A DNA stretch of 64,000 nt, from assembly GCA_001949185.1 (NCBI GenBank), contig BDGG01000001.1:3895624-3959623 (forward strand), in the 5' to 3' direction. Below are positions 10,201-22,690 of this stretch, piece after piece; within the stretch, counting starts at the first letter, position 1; every line of letters starts with the position of its first letter. The notes below the pieces were generated by a model. That model made no database searches. It worked only from the letters and a program-made list of their open reading frames with translations, and had not been told where the DNA came from. The translations under genes were made by a program, and so were the position numbers. Origin of the DNA: Ramazzottius varieornatus. Its lineage: Eukaryota > Tardigrada > Eutardigrada > Parachela > Ramazzottiidae.

Positions 10201-13200
10201 CCAACTAACAACTGTCCAGCGGTGGAGCCGGTCGTCACAGTCGAGCCCGTAACGAGCACCACACCGACGCCCACACTCGCTACAAATCCTGCCACGGGCA
10301 CCGGCACTTCCACCTGGACCAGCACTGCTCTCACTTCAACCATGGAATCCACAACTAGAGCCCCCATAACGCTGCGTAAGCTAGGACAAAGCAAATGGCT
10401 AGGACTACGGGTGAAAAAATTACAGAAGTTTTCCAATGGGTGTCTTTTGTAGCTCCTGTATGGTATGGTGACTTCGATTGTTCCTTCGAGCTCGGAGATC
10501 TCTGCGAATGGGAAAACGTGGTCTTCCTATCCGACAGAGCTACAGTGCCCTTTGAAGTAGAGGACTCTGCAGTCATCAACATCCCAGCCATTCAAGGTCG
10601 GCGGTTCGCAGTAGCCAGAATCAACAGCACTGCTCAGATCGGTGCTGCAGCCCGTCTGGTGAGCCCACACGTCGACTCGACAAACAGTACCGGAACCAAT
10701 ACCATCCAGTTCCAGGTACCTTAAGAGGATCGAAAGTTTTATTTCGTTAGTCCGTTAAAACTTTTGACGCTAGAGAAATTCTGCAGTTTTACTACCGGGC
10801 GAGTGGACGCGGAGCTTCCGGCGTTTCTGTCTACGCCTTAAACTCCAACGAGTTCCCCACTGGTTCTCCAGCCTGGTCCATAGGCATCGGTTCGCTCGAC
10901 CGCTGGAACCTAGCCAGCGTCAACCTAACATCCCCAGACACTGTACGACGACAGGTCATGTTAACCACACGGTTCTCATCTAATAGCTGGTTAGCTATCG
11001 ACGAGATTGAGCTCTATGATAGAGGTAAATTATTACGATGTGGACACTACCACCAGACCGAAGTATGCCAGAATTTTGGTTTTGCCTGTCAAAAATAATA
11101 AAAATTTGATACTGTGTACAGACCTGAACCCAAACGTAACTCTGCCTCCCCCACCTACCACACCTAGACCAGTTCCCATTGTGAGTGACTTGACGTGCGC
11201 ATTTGACAGCGGACTTTGTGAAGGGTGGAAAAATATCTATGCGGAGGATTTGATTTGGGTGGTCAATATTGGATCGTACCAAGGCGTCTATCCCTACTCA
11301 GGTATCCCACGGAATATTTCTAAGTTGTTTATTGCAGCTTCTTTCTGTTTTTGTCCCTATTTTTAAAGTTTTCAGTTTTCAAAAATTTAATGTATGTTTT
11401 GATAATGAATAAACTGGTTCATACCTCGTAGGTCGCGGCTTTGTTTACGTGGGTGAAGATCCCGACACCAGGCTGGATCGATCTCAGTCCGCCATCTTGA
11501 ACAGCGGAACTTGGGAATGGGAGAAAGAAGAGGTCAGTGCCACAGTGACATTCTGGTACATCCTGGCAGCGGGAGAGCTGCAATTAGTACATCGTTATAC
11601 CGATGGTTACGACATCGACAACTACACCGACATTAGAACTTCTATCTGGCGAAGAACTATTAGCGCTGCTCCCAACCACGACCCTCGTCGATGGCAAAGG
11701 GCCGAAGTGACATTCTGTGGAAATACTGGTGAACATAGCATGTTGTTCGTTGCGACTGCCGGGGCCCAGCTGCAGTTCGTCGCTTTGGATGAAGTCCTCA
11801 CCTACAGAAACGAAGGTAAATTCGTTCCATCACGACTTACAGTGCTATAGAAAATACCATGAAAACACCCTGGTCGCTTCTATCCAGGCTCGAATGCTTC
11901 TTGCTCAGCTATACCACCAAGGCCTTCGAATCGTAACCTCACCTGCTCGTTCGAAGAGGCCGATGGCTTGTGCGGATGGACCAACGAAGAAAATCTCGAG
12001 ATCAATTGGCGTCGCGTTCGAAGCACTGAAAGCCATCAAGGTACAGTCAAACATCATAAACCGAAAGCGGAAGCCTAACATACAGTCGATCACCTAAATA
12101 GGAAACTTCATGCTCGCATCAGAGCTGCGAACGACCTCTACCGATAAGTACTCCATCGCTCGATTGGTCAGCGATGTCCAACCCTTCCTGGACCTCAGCG
12201 GACCCTTGTACACTCCCCGTGCTACCATGTTGTCCTTCTACTATCGCCTACGAAGCAACGACAGTTACATCAAACTCAGCGTTGCATCAGGCGAAAGCGA
12301 GATCGACTTGTGGGTCCAACGAGACTCCTCCACCGCATGGCGACTGGCTCGTGTACCCATCTGTAACCTACCCGGTGCCCAACTGGTCATCTCCACCAAC
12401 GCCCGCGAAGTTTCCGTCGACACCATCCTCAGTTCGTCCGTCCCAAACCCCGACACCTTCGTCTGTCCATCGCCACCAGTCACATGCGACTTCGAGACCG
12501 GCTTCTGTGGATGGGAGAACGAAGGCCATGAGAACTTCCGGTTCAAACGTCTACCTGGAATTATCAACAATAACGGGACATCCAACGTCAGTGCTCAAGA
12601 TGGAGACTTCGCTGTGTACCTGTTGGGAAACGACCCTCACGATGACAATCACACGACATACCTGACTGTTCACGGTCTACGATTGTCCCAAGCTACCACC
12701 TTCTCCTTCTGGTACCGCATCGAAGGTTTCGGTATCGAATACTTCTCACTAGACAAAGAGCGTCCAAGCCACTTCCAACCCGGAACTGCCTTTGAGCGAA
12801 TCGACTTGTGGGACCTGACCAACATCACCACTTCCGTCTGGCAACCGGTCACAGTCACGCTTTGCGACCTGGAAGAATTCTCGCTATATTTCGAAGTACG
12901 CTTCACTGGCGAGAATGTTGTTCTAGCTATGGACAGTTTCGTGTTGGTAAACGAAGCGAGTCTGTCAGGACAGCTGCCACCGGATAATTACGTTTGCCCT
13001 GGAAAAACCCAGCAAACGATCACCTGCACATTCGAGAACGGTACCTGTGGTTGGTCGAATGAAGGCACGGGTCTCAACTGGGTGATTGTCAGTGGTGGAG
13101 ACCAGAACTTGACTGACCCGATCTACACCATACCGAATCGTCCTGGTATGAATGACTCGATGTTCCTAGCAGCCATTTCAGATGACCGTGAGGCTGGTGC

Positions 13201-14999
13201 CTTCTCAGTGGCGCGGTTGGTCAGTCGGCGCATCACGGGATCCATGCCGTCAAACACTCAGTTTAGTTTTTGGTATCATATGAAAGGTTCAGGGATAGAT
13301 TACCTGAGAGTTCTGGTCCAGAAGAGCAGCGAGGACTTCGAGGAAGTATGGAAGCGCGAAGGACATCAGAGTCCGAGGTGGATGAAGGCTTCGTTCGCAT
13401 TGCATCCATCCATCGGGTCGCGCCTCGTCATCGAGGCAGCGTTCATCCTGCCCAATCACATCATCGGGCTGGATGACATAGTGTACGCGGGTGAACTGGT
13501 ACCGGGCTTGTGGTTCCAGCAAGTGGAGGAAGCTTCTTGTGCGTTCGAGCCGAACACACCATGTAGCAGCTTCACTTCACCGGAAAACACACGCGGATTC
13601 GTGGCGCAAACCGGGCGAACCGGACCGATAACTGGACCAGAAGAAGGTTCGTATTCAAGATGATAAAAATGGCACTTTCAACCTTTTCATCACCGTTTGA
13701 AAAGCCTGGCAGTTTCTTTAGATGTTTCTCTCTTTCTGGCGATAAGTTCAGAACTCACTTTTTAGGGTTCGGATACGCGGTCACTGACTGCGTGTTCGAG
13801 CACCCACCTCTATACTTCGTCGAAACCGTGCTAGAGTTCCCACTGATTCGCAAGCCGCAAAACCAGGACACATTTCATATCCGAGTGTCTTTCTACTACG
13901 TTTTTTACGACCACTACCTTAATGGAAACGAGAACGGCAACATTGGACTGGAGCTAGCAGTGTACGAAATGGAAGCAGGAAATTCTAGTCTTCGCGACCC
14001 CATCTGGACAGCCCCTACGAATCAGTCTGATCCTCGATGGCGTTTTGCCGAGGTCTTCTACCAAAGCGACAAGGACTTGGCTTTGGAATTCTACGCTACT
14101 CAAGCGATTTGCGAATCGCCAATTGCCCTCGACGCCATCACAACAGAAATAGGTAATCAATTCCGTTAATTATTAACCTGTCATTTCCACCTCTGAAGTA
14201 TGTTTGGTTTCTAACACTAGCGCCAGATACTGAAAGTGGACTTCCGCCTACTTCGACACTCGCGCCCCCGTCAAGCATCTCGACCATTTCCACCATATCC
14301 CCCATCTCAAGCACCGATTCGACTACTGTCGACTCCGTCGGAACTTCGAGCTCGACCTCACCAATAACCACCTCATCTTCCCCAACGAGCCCCTCAATGA
14401 CACTCTGGACAGATAGCACTATAAGTTGGACCACTTCATCCACCACTAGCGCGACCATCAGTTCCAGCTTGACCTCTTCCACATCGGTCCCACCCAGCAC
14501 CACATCTACCAAGTTGCCCGCACCAGGCTCAACACCATCGCCACTACCTGGCTCGAGCTCACTGTCATCCCAAGCACCTGGGGTCAGCTCTACCAGTACG
14601 ACCTCCGGAACTCCCTCTTCCACAGTTACTACCATTAGTTCTTCGAGTTCAACCGTGCGTCCGTCCATTGATTCTACCCCGACCATGATTACATCGGCCA
14701 CCGATGGTACTGGTGATACGGTCCCACCACCCCCGCCACCTACATCGGGCAAGCGCTTCAGTACACAGACGATCGTCATCGTCGCAGTCTGCAGTGTGGC
14801 TGCTTTGCTTATTCTCATCGCAGTGGTGCTGTTCATAGCCAACCGTTCTAAAAAGAACAAGCGGGAACAAAACGCGGAAGCCGTGCTGTACCAGGCAAAT
14901 ATTGCCCAAGAAATGACTACACGACCACCAACGGGAGGGTCGGCGAACGGAAACGGAGCATTTCGACCCGGATCTTACAAAGTGAAAAAGTTTGAATGA
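7225..14999 (+). CDS. Type I membrane protein with about ten MAM or MAM-like modules, Ser/Thr stalk and one TM segment
   Basis: ATG 7225 sits in a strong context (ACCATGG) and opens a signal peptide (LCALLLFLSLESLVVA). MAM starts (Cys-x-Phe-Glu, then Cys-x-x-Trp) are visible near 7324 (CNFTYDFCDW), 8757 (CDFENGICPGW), 9664 (CSFEDGDFCSW), 10478 (CDCSFELG-type), 11193 (CAFDSGLCEGW), 11939 (CSFEEADGLCGW), 12484 (CDFETGFCGW), 13024 (CTFENGTCGW) and 13537 (CAFEPNTPCSSF). A further atypical module lies at about 8015-8620. A Thr-rich linker is at 10200-10380 and a long Ser/Thr stalk at 14225-14750. One TM helix (IVIVAVCSVAALLILIAVV, about 14769-14841) is followed by a 50-residue tail to TGA 14997-14999. 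MAM domains mediate adhesion and protein contacts, so a cell-surface adhesion role is inferred. It is read as one gene, but exon joins were only partly checked and a split into two genes cannot be excluded. Confidence 0.75.
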
Positions 15000-15163
15000 T
15001 TACTGTGTGGACCATGGTTTTGGGAATATTATTCATTTGATTGCATCTTTGGCTTGGAGCTGTAAAATTTGCTTAGTCAGTCAGATATATTTGTTTTGAA
15101 ATCGTTGTATCGTGAATCGTTAAACCCAATCTAGTTTTGAGATGAGGGAAGCTTTCTTTCGGT

Positions 15164-15169
15164 AATAAA
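15164..15169 (+). other. AATAAA poly(A) signal of the MAM gene
   Basis: This AATAAA hexamer lies 165 bases after the MAM stop codon and before the convergent ENPP stop at 15244. The position fits a 3' end signal. Confidence 0.5.
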
Positions 15170-15243
15170 ACTTTGATTCACAGGAGATGAGCAAACCGAG
15201 ATCACTGTCAACTGTGACCACATATCACTTTGTCAAATGTTTG

Positions 15244-18200
15244 TTACTGTTTGGCGGGATTCCATAAAGAGTCAGCTAGTCTTACTCTTAACCGTGCGCG
15301 TTCTTCTGTCGGAAGATCGTTGAAGAATTCCAGGCCTGTCAGTAATTCCACATCCCGTACGGTGGCCGTATGGGTCAGGAAGAAAGCTTCATCAAACTGC
15401 AAAGGAAAGTGGAGCGTGGGCGACTGGACAGAAACAAGTGCACACTAACCTGACAAGGAGGATCAGCTTCCGGTTGATGAGGAAAGACGAAAGAAATGAC
15501 ATCGAAATGACACGAGATTGCTTCGCACCGCGGCTCTAGTCTTTTCCGCGTCAGGATGACGTAGAAGTGTGAAGGCAGAGCTTGAAAATCCTGCAGCGAT
15601 CCCGAAGTTCTTCTGCAAGGAGAAGTTTCGTGTGTTCGAGACAACCTGGTGGCTTCTACAGCCTTCTTCGCGGTAACAGTGCGAAGAAACTCTCACCTTT
15701 GGAGAACGACGTCATCTGCAATACCGAAAGGCGGGACGAAGTCGAAGACAGTTCCAGTAAGAACCCGCATATGACGTTCGGGTATATCCCAGCTGACGAC
15801 CATTTCCCAAAAGCGTTTCCAGACGCCGTTACGAAAAGGCTCGTACATGGGCACAACGCCCGACGACAGTGTCACAGCTTTAGACTCATAGATACCACTA
15901 GCCAATTCTGGAAAGAGAAATACGGATGAGCTGGAAGTCGAACGACGAAAGTTCCATTTCATAGTACCTTCTGGGAAGAGGTAGGTGGGAATGACCGTCG
16001 TGGTGCCGACGGTGTGCCTACACAGCGGCTGTGAAGATGGCACCACCCTCGGATCTTCATGTTGACAGTTATCTGTCTGGTCTCCCCACGACCTGACTGC
16101 CGGAGACTGAGACAACCAAATGATCAGAGTGGTCTTACCAGACTGTAGAGAAGGCTATGAGAGACGCACTGGTGTTACGCTTACCGATAGCGAAGCAGAG
16201 CCGGACTTGGAGCTCTTCAAGCGGAAGGCCACCCACAGCGGGATACCACGTTGTTCCGAAAAGCTCGTAGTCCAGTGCTTATCGACGAGAAGAACAGTCT
16301 TCGAGTCTTTATCCGCTACGATGGGTATGCCAAAGTTTCCCACGTGCAGACCAACCATATCCTCGCGCTCATTGTCCGTTACTTGTGCCGGAATCTACAT
16401 GCCAAGAATCGATGAGACCGGGGTTCCGGCGACCACTTCACAAGGTCATTCAAACGACAAGCGTGCATTTTCTCAGACGTACAGTAACTCACCTGTTGGC
16501 ATGTACTGCTGGCTCCGCACAATGGTACAACAGCACCCGTGATGGAGCCAGCCACGGTGAAGTTTGCTAAGCTGGTCGGCGACGGCCTCGGACGGTTCGT
16601 CGAGTGTCTCAACAGATGCAAGAGGCTTCCGTCAGTCCCGTTATTACCAACCGCCTGAATGTCTAACATTTCCGCAAAGAGATTGTACAGCTCGACGTTC
16701 TGGAATGGCTCGACTGTGACATTTGTGCGAAAACTCGGCCCATACGCGATAAAAATCGCCCTCATTTCGAAAAACACCGGGTCCCAGCCATGAAACGCGT
16801 AGACCCTCGAGTAGTTCTTGTGCGACTCAGAGTGCAAGGCGTGGGTGATGTTGGCTGTCAACAGGATCGGAGCTATTCTATCCGAGTTGGTGTGGTGGTA
16901 CCGTCGGGGAATCGTTCTGTTAGTGTATACGCGGTAGGGGGAAGACCGGTCCGTACACTGCAGTGTTTCGGCTATCTTATCCACTGCCGCACCACCCGGA
17001 AGTGGCGCTATTCGGTTATGTGATCCAAGACCCTAAACACATTAACAATGATAAATCAATAACGTAACAAGATGCGTGTACCTAAAAGTTTGGTGGTTCC
17101 GATTTGAGACATACATCGAATATGTTGATTTTAGTGAGCTCGGACGCGGTCAGTTTGTCTTTCAGAACGCCAGTAGGATAGGTTGTGTAGCTGTAGTCAG
17201 CGAGGCCATGGTCGGAAAGGAAGATGACGTCGACACAGTCCATCAGCCTGTTCTCAGCCAGACCCTGCATCAGAGATCCCACGAACTCGTTCACAGACGC
17301 GATGGCCTTGGCGAACTCAGCACTATACAATCCCTTGTTGTGCGCTGAAAGCAGCAAGAAAGACGAGTTTTAATCACGATTTTTGTAGTTTGGTATTCGT
17401 AAAAAGATACCCGGAACGTGCTGCGCTGTTTCTAAAATCATTCTATCGACTCTTAAAGTAGAAAACTCAAAACTAACCTGTCCAGTCGGGTTCTGGATAG
17501 TATGACAAAATCAGGTCCGGACGAGATTCTCTCTCGAGAGTTAAGAAGTCGATCAGTGTCTTGACGCGAGATTGAACTGTTTCGTTGAGTGTAAACTTCA
17601 CCCAGTGATCCGGCTGCACGCCATTGATTATAGCCTATGGAGAAAACACGCCGAGTCAATCAAGTAAAGTTTCAGGGGACGTTTTCCAAAGAAGTGAAGT
17701 GATACCTGACCTCGCTACCAGGCCAAAAATGAGCGAATACTTTCCGACCTTGTTTCTTCGCTATCTCCCAAATTGGCCTGCCTTTCCACCATTCCGGCTC
17801 GAAGCGGGACTTCAAGTAAGTTGCGAACGTCTTTGAGAAATCGGCATTGGAAAAAGTGTTATCGATAATGCCGTGAGATTCCGGATAGAGACCAGTCACT
17901 ATGGAATAATGATTGGGGAAGGTGTTTGATGGATACACCGGACGCATGTGTGGAGCTCGAAGGCCATGCTCTGCAACCATCCGGAGAGCATGTGTATTCT
18001 GTAGAAGATCTGCACGGAAGCCGTCGAACGACACCACCAGCAGTGGTGGACGATCAGCATAGCTAGGGATACAACAAACCGAACTTATCATCAAAAATCG
18101 AACATTCGTACAAAGGTTACATGGATAGCTTGGGTAACTCGGCCACCCCCAGATACCATGCCTGTAGTAGTTATCGATCCTGAGCGTGGCCGAGTTACTT

Positions 18201-18844
18201 GGCTTGCCTCGCACTGCTTCCCCAAAACGTAGCATTAGCAAGTTGGGCGTTAGTGTGGTCGAAAGGCGAAATGCAACAGAAGAACTTACCTTCGCGGACA
18301 TCGGGCAAAGTCAGGAGTAAACGCAATCTGGTCCGTCCATATTCTCGAACTTTTTGAACCGAAAGAACACTGAGGATTGTCGCTGTCCGCTGAGTTTGGC
18401 GTATTTCGTCGTATGAGGAATCCGATCAGAAAACACAGCGCGCACGCCGCGGTGACTGCGAAGTATCTTCTCGTACGATGAATCCATGCTGCTTTCTGCG
18501 AAACATTCAACAATGAAGAGGCGGAGAACGCAATGAGGAAAATCAGCGCAAACGGTATGTAAGGAGGAAGCAAACCTTGGAAGCAGGTGTTGCGAATGCG
18601 CTGTTTCCATTCTCGAAGCTAAAGTTGAGCGACTCGACCGATCCTCGATCCCGATCACTTCGTCGTATCTTCGTGCCATGACCGTTAACAGCTGGCCGAT
18701 CCTGAAAACCGCGGGACAAATTGCTAAATGAACAGCGGTGAGAATGCAGAGATGGGTATTAAGTGAGCATGCGCATACCAGTGATATCGGAGTCAGCTCC
18801 ATGTCCTCCTCTTCCTCCGTGTTAAGCAACTGGAACGACTCCAT
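15244..18844 (-). CDS. ENPP: Ectonucleotide pyrophosphatase/phosphodiesterase (ENPP1-3-like, type II membrane)
   Basis: The start is at 18844; exons 18844-18779 and 18701-18576 give a cytoplasmic tail of about 65 residues. The next exon carries the signal-anchor TM (YFAVTAACALCFLIGFLI). The phosphodiesterase domain follows with VVSFDGFRADLL (metal Asp), YPSNTFPNHYSIVTG (nucleophile Thr), PDWTAHNKG (metal Asp and His), FLSDHGL (metal Asp-His) and HGWDPVFFEMRAIF (metal His). A nuclease-like domain comes next, with VVPMYEPFRNGVW and GTVFDFVPPFG. It ends VRDVELLTGLEFF, a short tail and TAA 15246-15244. The active-site set is complete, so hydrolysis of extracellular nucleotides or phosphodiesters is expected. 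Unlike vertebrate ENPP1-3, no somatomedin-B domains lie between the TM and the catalytic domain. Middle exon joins (15.4-18.3 kb) were not all resolved. Confidence 0.88.
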
Positions 18845-20991
18845 ACGTAGCTCAGCCTATGGTGATGAACCTACTTCCACGCCGCATTGTTCTGGAACCT
18901 CGTCACTGTCGTCACCTCGCCGAGACGACCATATGCTTAATGCATAGGCGACTACGGTAGAACCTCTTCAACTTTTGGGAATGATCGGAATGATCGGAAA
19001 GTCGGAAAATCGGAAAAGTATAAATTTTGTGAATTATTTTGATTGTTGAATCTGTAATCTGTATTATGACTTGCCCGCTTCGCTCAGTCAACCGTGTAGT
19101 AAAAAGTTATGCGGGCGATGTGACTCACTAGTACAACTTTTGCCGAGAGGGGTAGTGAACCGCCGCTTCGTCCAGAGTTGTATGATGATGTCATCACGCC
19201 TCCGTCGGTGAGAAAATTTTCACGAACGGAACAGCTGCGTGCTATTTTCCTTTGCTTGGCAAGGAAACCGGTTTTTTCTTTCTGTTTTGCAGGTTCCTTC
19301 ACGGTCGCAAAAGCCACCATCACGCTGCTGTGGCGCCAGATAGCCCGGGGAGGAAAGGAGTGCTGTGAGCGGCGGTCGATGGTGTTCGCGTGATCATAAA
19401 CCGTGTGTTTTCCCTACAAGGCCGAGTCTGCATCGGTGGTCAGTAGGTGACAGTCAGCATCACCACCATCACTGTTTCCATCAAGCCTAATTGATTCCGT
19501 ACGCAAGACGGAGGTGAGTATTATCTAACGATCCCTACCGTCTGTTTGTTGTTGTGAATATTCAGACTTGCCTTTCAACGAATGCGTATTTCGGATTCGG
19601 GGACCCACCGGAAGTGGAAGCCCTTACACTATACAACCGACCGGAAGTCGGTTCGCTAGACAGTTTCTTGTGCTTCTTCGATGGGTGGAGGTTTTTTGTA
19701 CAACATGAGTGCTTTGACGAGCTGTTTTCCTACGAATCCATCACAAGAAGATGGCCCGTCAGCAAATACCGTTTGACTCATCGGACTTTTCTGCTTACAG
19801 GTTTCGCAAACAGTCAAGTTCGGTCAACAGCGCCCCCGAGTACAGTACCGCGTTTTCTCTGCAAGAGTATCATTCTCTGGAACAAACACCGACGATGGAT
19901 CGTCCGGAAGCGCTGGCTGAGTCACTGTAAGGGGAAATCGTAATGCCAGGTGGTCCTTCATACCATCGGGTGATTCATAGTAGCGGACCGCGAGGCGCCA
20001 TCGATTTTTTACCTGCTGGTGTTTTGTGATCGCCTTTGACAACGAGAGGTAGGCTTATGTTTGTGTTCAATGATCAGCGATCAAAGTGCCGTAGAGAGAC
20101 TGGTGTTTGTGCTTTTCGGCGAGGTCGTGGCTGTACTTGATGAAATGTGGGTGTCTTTGTCGATTCGCAGAGAAAACTTGTGCGCGCAAGTATGCCTAGC
20201 TCTGCTGAAAATAACTCGAGTTACCTTCCTAGCTAAGCCTTCCTCGTTGCTGACGGAATACGCTGCGGTCGCTGCTTAATCTTCTCAGTTTCTTATCCAT
20301 TCTGAATATTACAACATGGATGCTGTTTAACTGTGTTACAGAGCCAGCTTTATCCAGCCAAACGTCAACGATAAATCATCGACAGGATAGTTGACTCTAT
20401 ATTGACTGTCAACATTGAAGGATCACGTCGAGTATTCAACAAGAGGATACCATCAACAGCAAAACGAGAGGTTGGTGCACGTAGAATTGGACCGTGTGAC
20501 CGATTGAATGCTAACGAATCGTTGTACGGTAACGATTACGCAAGTTTCCGAACTGGTCTAACAAGACCTCACAGCCATGGTAATGAGCCAATCTTTTCCG
20601 TCGCCCATCAAGCTTCGCTGTATGAGCGAATTTTTATGATTTATTGGAAAGTGCTATTGTTAACCCGAAGAATTAACGACTATTAATAGGTAGGAAATTT
20701 GAGCCTTTCGCTTAATGAAGTACAACTATGATTCACGTATTGGGTTATGCTAAGGATCTAAGTGTCGCTGAAAGAGCGGATCGATAATTGATTATTAGCT
20801 ATGGAAATATGGGTCAGGAGCGCCGGAATGTGTCAGATGCTTTTTCTGAAGACTCGTTAAACTTTTGTGGAATTCCGCAAATGTCACGGCTTCGACTATT
20901 CTATCCTCCAGAATGAAGACAGCTGAGATTCTGCAAAAGCTCCAACCAACCGTTTTTTGCGGTGTTTTGCAGATAAGCTCGTCGTTCCATA
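18845..20991. other. Intergenic region between ENPP (-) and tetraspanin (+)
   Basis: About 2.1 kb between divergent genes. No reading frame here resembles a protein. Splice-like sites (a GAG/GTGAGT near 19512, acceptor-like tracts near 19800) suggest untranslated 5' exons of the tetraspanin, but this is inference. Short GATCGGAA-type repeats lie at 18977-19015. Two CCGGAAGT motifs occur 33 bases apart at 19608 and 19641. Confidence 0.4.
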
Positions 20992-22690
20992 ATGGGTTGC
21001 TTCGGGTTCCTCAAAGTTATCCTGATCATCTTCTCCGTCTGTTACATCCTCGTCGGCCTGGGTCTTTTAGCGGTCGCGCTATGGATTCGCTTCGGTTACC
21101 TGCAGGATGCCGATTGTGCGCTGAACCAAGGCAGCGATTACTTCAACATTGCTCTTTACATCGCCATGGGCATCGGCGGCTTCCTGGTTCTCCTGGGCAT
21201 CATGGGATGTGCGGGAACGTTGAGAATTAGCCTGTGCCTGCTAGCGAACTTTGCCGTATTGGTGGTAGCAGCCATCGGAGGCCTCATAGCGGTGTGCGTG
21301 CTTGCTTACATCTACCAAGACCGCATCCTTCAGAGCGTGCAAGTCATGATGAACCAGTGGGTTCAGAACGGTTACGGGCAGAACCCCACGCTAAGTGGGA
21401 ATCCCCGATGTGCCAGGTAAACTACCACTGGTTCGCCTTTTAGGACTTAGCTTTCCGCGATTGTCCCGATTAATTCGCGCAGTATACTAGTTTGACGGTA
21501 ATTTTGCAGTGGATATGCCTTCGACGTGCTTCAGCGAACCTTCCAATGTTGTGGCGTGAACGGACCATTAGACTTCGCTACGATCGTATGTCTGTTTTTC
21601 GAAATGTTTTTGGTGATGGTGATGAGAAAATGTATTACTGAAGTACCGTAGTTATTTGTTGGTTTGGATTTAGGGTGTGAGGCCTTCTTGCTGTCGATTT
21701 CCAAACAACTGTCCATACCAAACACCGAACTTTGTGAATCAGGTTTCCAATGTTTTCAATGGAAACAGTCCAGTTATCAACAACAATACGCCGGTAAGGT
21801 CGAATTACGTTCTTTGCTATTGGGCACAATGCCATTGATTCATTTCTAGAAGCTGACTTCGAGTTTGAAGTTTCTTTCCGTCAGCGAATTGCTTCGGTTG
21901 ACTTTGATTTTCCCATGATCGATGCAAATGTTCAAATTTCCAGGTAACGTCAAGCATGTCCATAGCGGACGCCATCGCCAGCGGTCAGATATTTGGCCAA
22001 GGCTGTGGACAAAAGCTGAGGGATCATTATGCCAAAGCTATGCAAGGAATTGTTGGTCTTTCAGGTAAGAAGCCAAGACGCATTTCTGAACCAGTTCTTG
22101 AGATGACAGAGCTGCGGATAATGCCATTGTTACATTATGGTTTGGCACTCGTGCATGTGGCTGTAGCGTAGGGATTGGTCACGAGCTCATGTGTGCTTTG
22201 TCGGACATGAACCGATATGCCGGTTGAGAAGTTTGATGATAGAGCTGAGGTACCCAGTCAAGTTGAGCTCGTCAAAGCTCTTCGCGGCTCTTCACACTGT
22301 TGACATAGCAGATTTGGTGCCGATGGATCCACCTGCCGTGCTCCCACCAAAATAAAAAAGCCCGGCAAGAGCTCTGTGCTGAACTTTCTGGAAAAATATG
22401 TACTGAAAGTCTTTGAATCGAACACTATCACGAACGAAGAACCACAACGGGAAGGTCTGCAAACAATACTCAACCCGCCACGTACCTGCATACAGGAAGA
22501 ACTCGCATATGCAATAGGATCTTAGTATGCAGGTGCATGAAGAATTGAGTTACCGCTTTTTTGTGTTATACTTGCATTGAGCGTGATCGAAAGAATGAAA
22601 ATTTAAGCTGTTTTCTGTTTTACAGGTGGAATAGCAGGATTCATGCTGCTCGGATTCGTCTTTGCCATTGCTTTTTGCTGCGTTATGTGA
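20992..22690 (+). CDS. Tetraspanin, 268 aa, five coding exons
   Basis: Exons 20992-21416, 21510-21585, 21674-21793, 21944-22064 and 22626-22690 join in frame with canonical sites. The protein starts MGCFGFLKVILIIFSVCYIL and has TM1 at about 10-32, TM2 at about 55-75, TM3 at about 80-105 and TM4 (GIAGFMLLGFVFAIAFCCVM) at the very end. The large extracellular loop has the family signature: QCCGVNG, then PSCC, then a later GCG, i.e. CCG plus four or more Cys. The membrane-proximal Cys pairs are likely palmitoylated. Tetraspanins organise membrane microdomains with partner receptors. The exact subfamily was not determined. The last intron (22065-22625) is long for this window. Confidence 0.95.

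Noticed and set aside
14138-14860. 240-residue Val/Glu-rich open frame on the minus strand
   Set aside because: It is the reverse reading of the Ser/Thr-coding stalk of the MAM protein. Thr and Ser codons give Val-rich and Gly-rich shadows.
19554-20686. Several open frames of 60-130 codons between ENPP and the tetraspanin
   Set aside because: They share no continuity across splice sites and resemble no protein. They are better explained as untranslated exons or spacer.
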